NCBI RefSeq assembly: GCF_918797505.1
Contig: NC_092800.1
Location: 9,512,631-9,576,630 of the forward strand
Direction of reading: 5' to 3'
DNA from: Bemisia tabaci
Lineage: Eukaryota; Arthropoda; Insecta; Hemiptera; Aleyrodidae
Length of the DNA stretch: 64,000 bases
Shown: positions 63,574-64,000 of the stretch, piece after piece
How the letters are laid out: every line of letters starts with the position of its first letter
Position numbering within the stretch: position 1 is the first letter of the stretch
Program-made: the position numbers and the translations under genes
Notes under the pieces: generated by a model
Seen by the model: the letters and a program-made list of their open reading frames with translations, nothing else
Database searches by the model: none
Told to the model about the DNA's origin: nothing

Positions 63574-64000
63574 GTAAGTGTTATCTATTTTTGAGATGAT
63601 CCCGCTATGACTGAACATCGTTTCTTGTTGAAAAAAAGTACACCGCGGAGGGAACTTAGGACTCTCAGACGATGCTTCCTGGCGGGTGATGTTTTGCGAG
63701 TAATCTGAGAAAAAATAGGTAAAATTTTTCGGGAGAAATGCTGAACAGTTTTAGGGTGAGAGAGCAATTTGCGAATTGAAATTTTGCGATGTTAGAATGA
63801 AGTTACGTTCCCTCATCTTTGAGACAAGGTATTACGTACCTCAGAATAAAAGACCTCCCCAAAATGTGAGCGAGACTCAGGGGATTGAGTGTCTCGCACT
63901 CAAACTCGATACAACTCAAAATCTTTGAGGGGAGTTGGACATCGTTTTTTTTTTCTCACCCACAGGTACCTTTTCTCGGGTTCTACGATTTAAAAAAAAT
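63574..64000. other. Possible intron; nothing further recognised
   Basis: AT-rich sequence after the GTAAGT donor with no exon or repeat I can support. Confidence 0.4.

Overview
This is nuclear DNA of an animal, most likely an insect. Coding sequence is sparse and split by introns. Most of the window is built from short palindromic DNA transposons (MITEs) that are often nested in one another, and there is a degenerate run of the insect telomere repeat (CCTAA) near 50.5 kb. Two repeat families, one starting CTGCCGTGCTAAGG and one starting CAGTGGCGTGGCG, remind me of whitefly (Bemisia tabaci) genomic sequence. That attribution is from memory and is tentative. I see no bacterial operons, no rRNA and no convincing tRNA.

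Region 1 (1-16.45 kb) is a mosaic cluster. About seven copies of a GC-rich module of roughly 0.5-0.75 kb, in three diverged subfamilies and all in the same orientation, alternate with AT-rich cargo. The cargo is mostly minus-strand open frames of a family I do not recognise: a coiled-coil N-terminal piece, a Ser/Asn/Tyr-rich middle piece, a Lys-rich repeat piece and a small helical C-terminal piece. It also includes a 665-codon frame with three tandem repeats of about 204 residues, and a fragment of a protein-primed family B DNA polymerase of Maverick/Polinton type. Several copies are frameshifted or recombined at shared junctions, and a homopolymer G tract sets the frame of four of them. This cluster is the best candidate here for something undescribed.

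Region 2 (16.45-46 kb) is mostly repeats. It holds one terminal exon of a leucine-rich-repeat protein (17.05-17.34 kb), about ten MITE families with target-site duplications visible at many copies, a 5'-truncated retroposon, long fold-back repeats, and a compact CpG-rich segment near 36.2-36.4 kb. That segment carries two RFX X-boxes, a CCAAT box and an NRF1-like site, and looks like a promoter.

Region 3 (42.2-46.7 kb, minus strand) holds the last coding exon of a repulsive guidance molecule (RGM/hemojuvelin family) with a C-terminal GPI-type hydrophobic tail. Its likely long 3' UTR runs through a nest of transposons to an AATAAA near 42.25 kb.

Region 4 (46.7-64 kb) contains the large last exon of a BESS-motif nuclear protein (56.39-57.96 kb, minus strand) with an apparent frameshift near its 3' end. 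It also has two possible first coding exons on the plus strand (54.06 and 63.44 kb), several local tandem duplications and further MITEs. The two confident genes are GC-rich in their exons and sit in AT-rich introns packed with transposons. One MITE ends about 70 bp from a splice acceptor. Open frames quoted without an ATG begin at TTG or GTG and are better read as exons or fragments than as whole genes.
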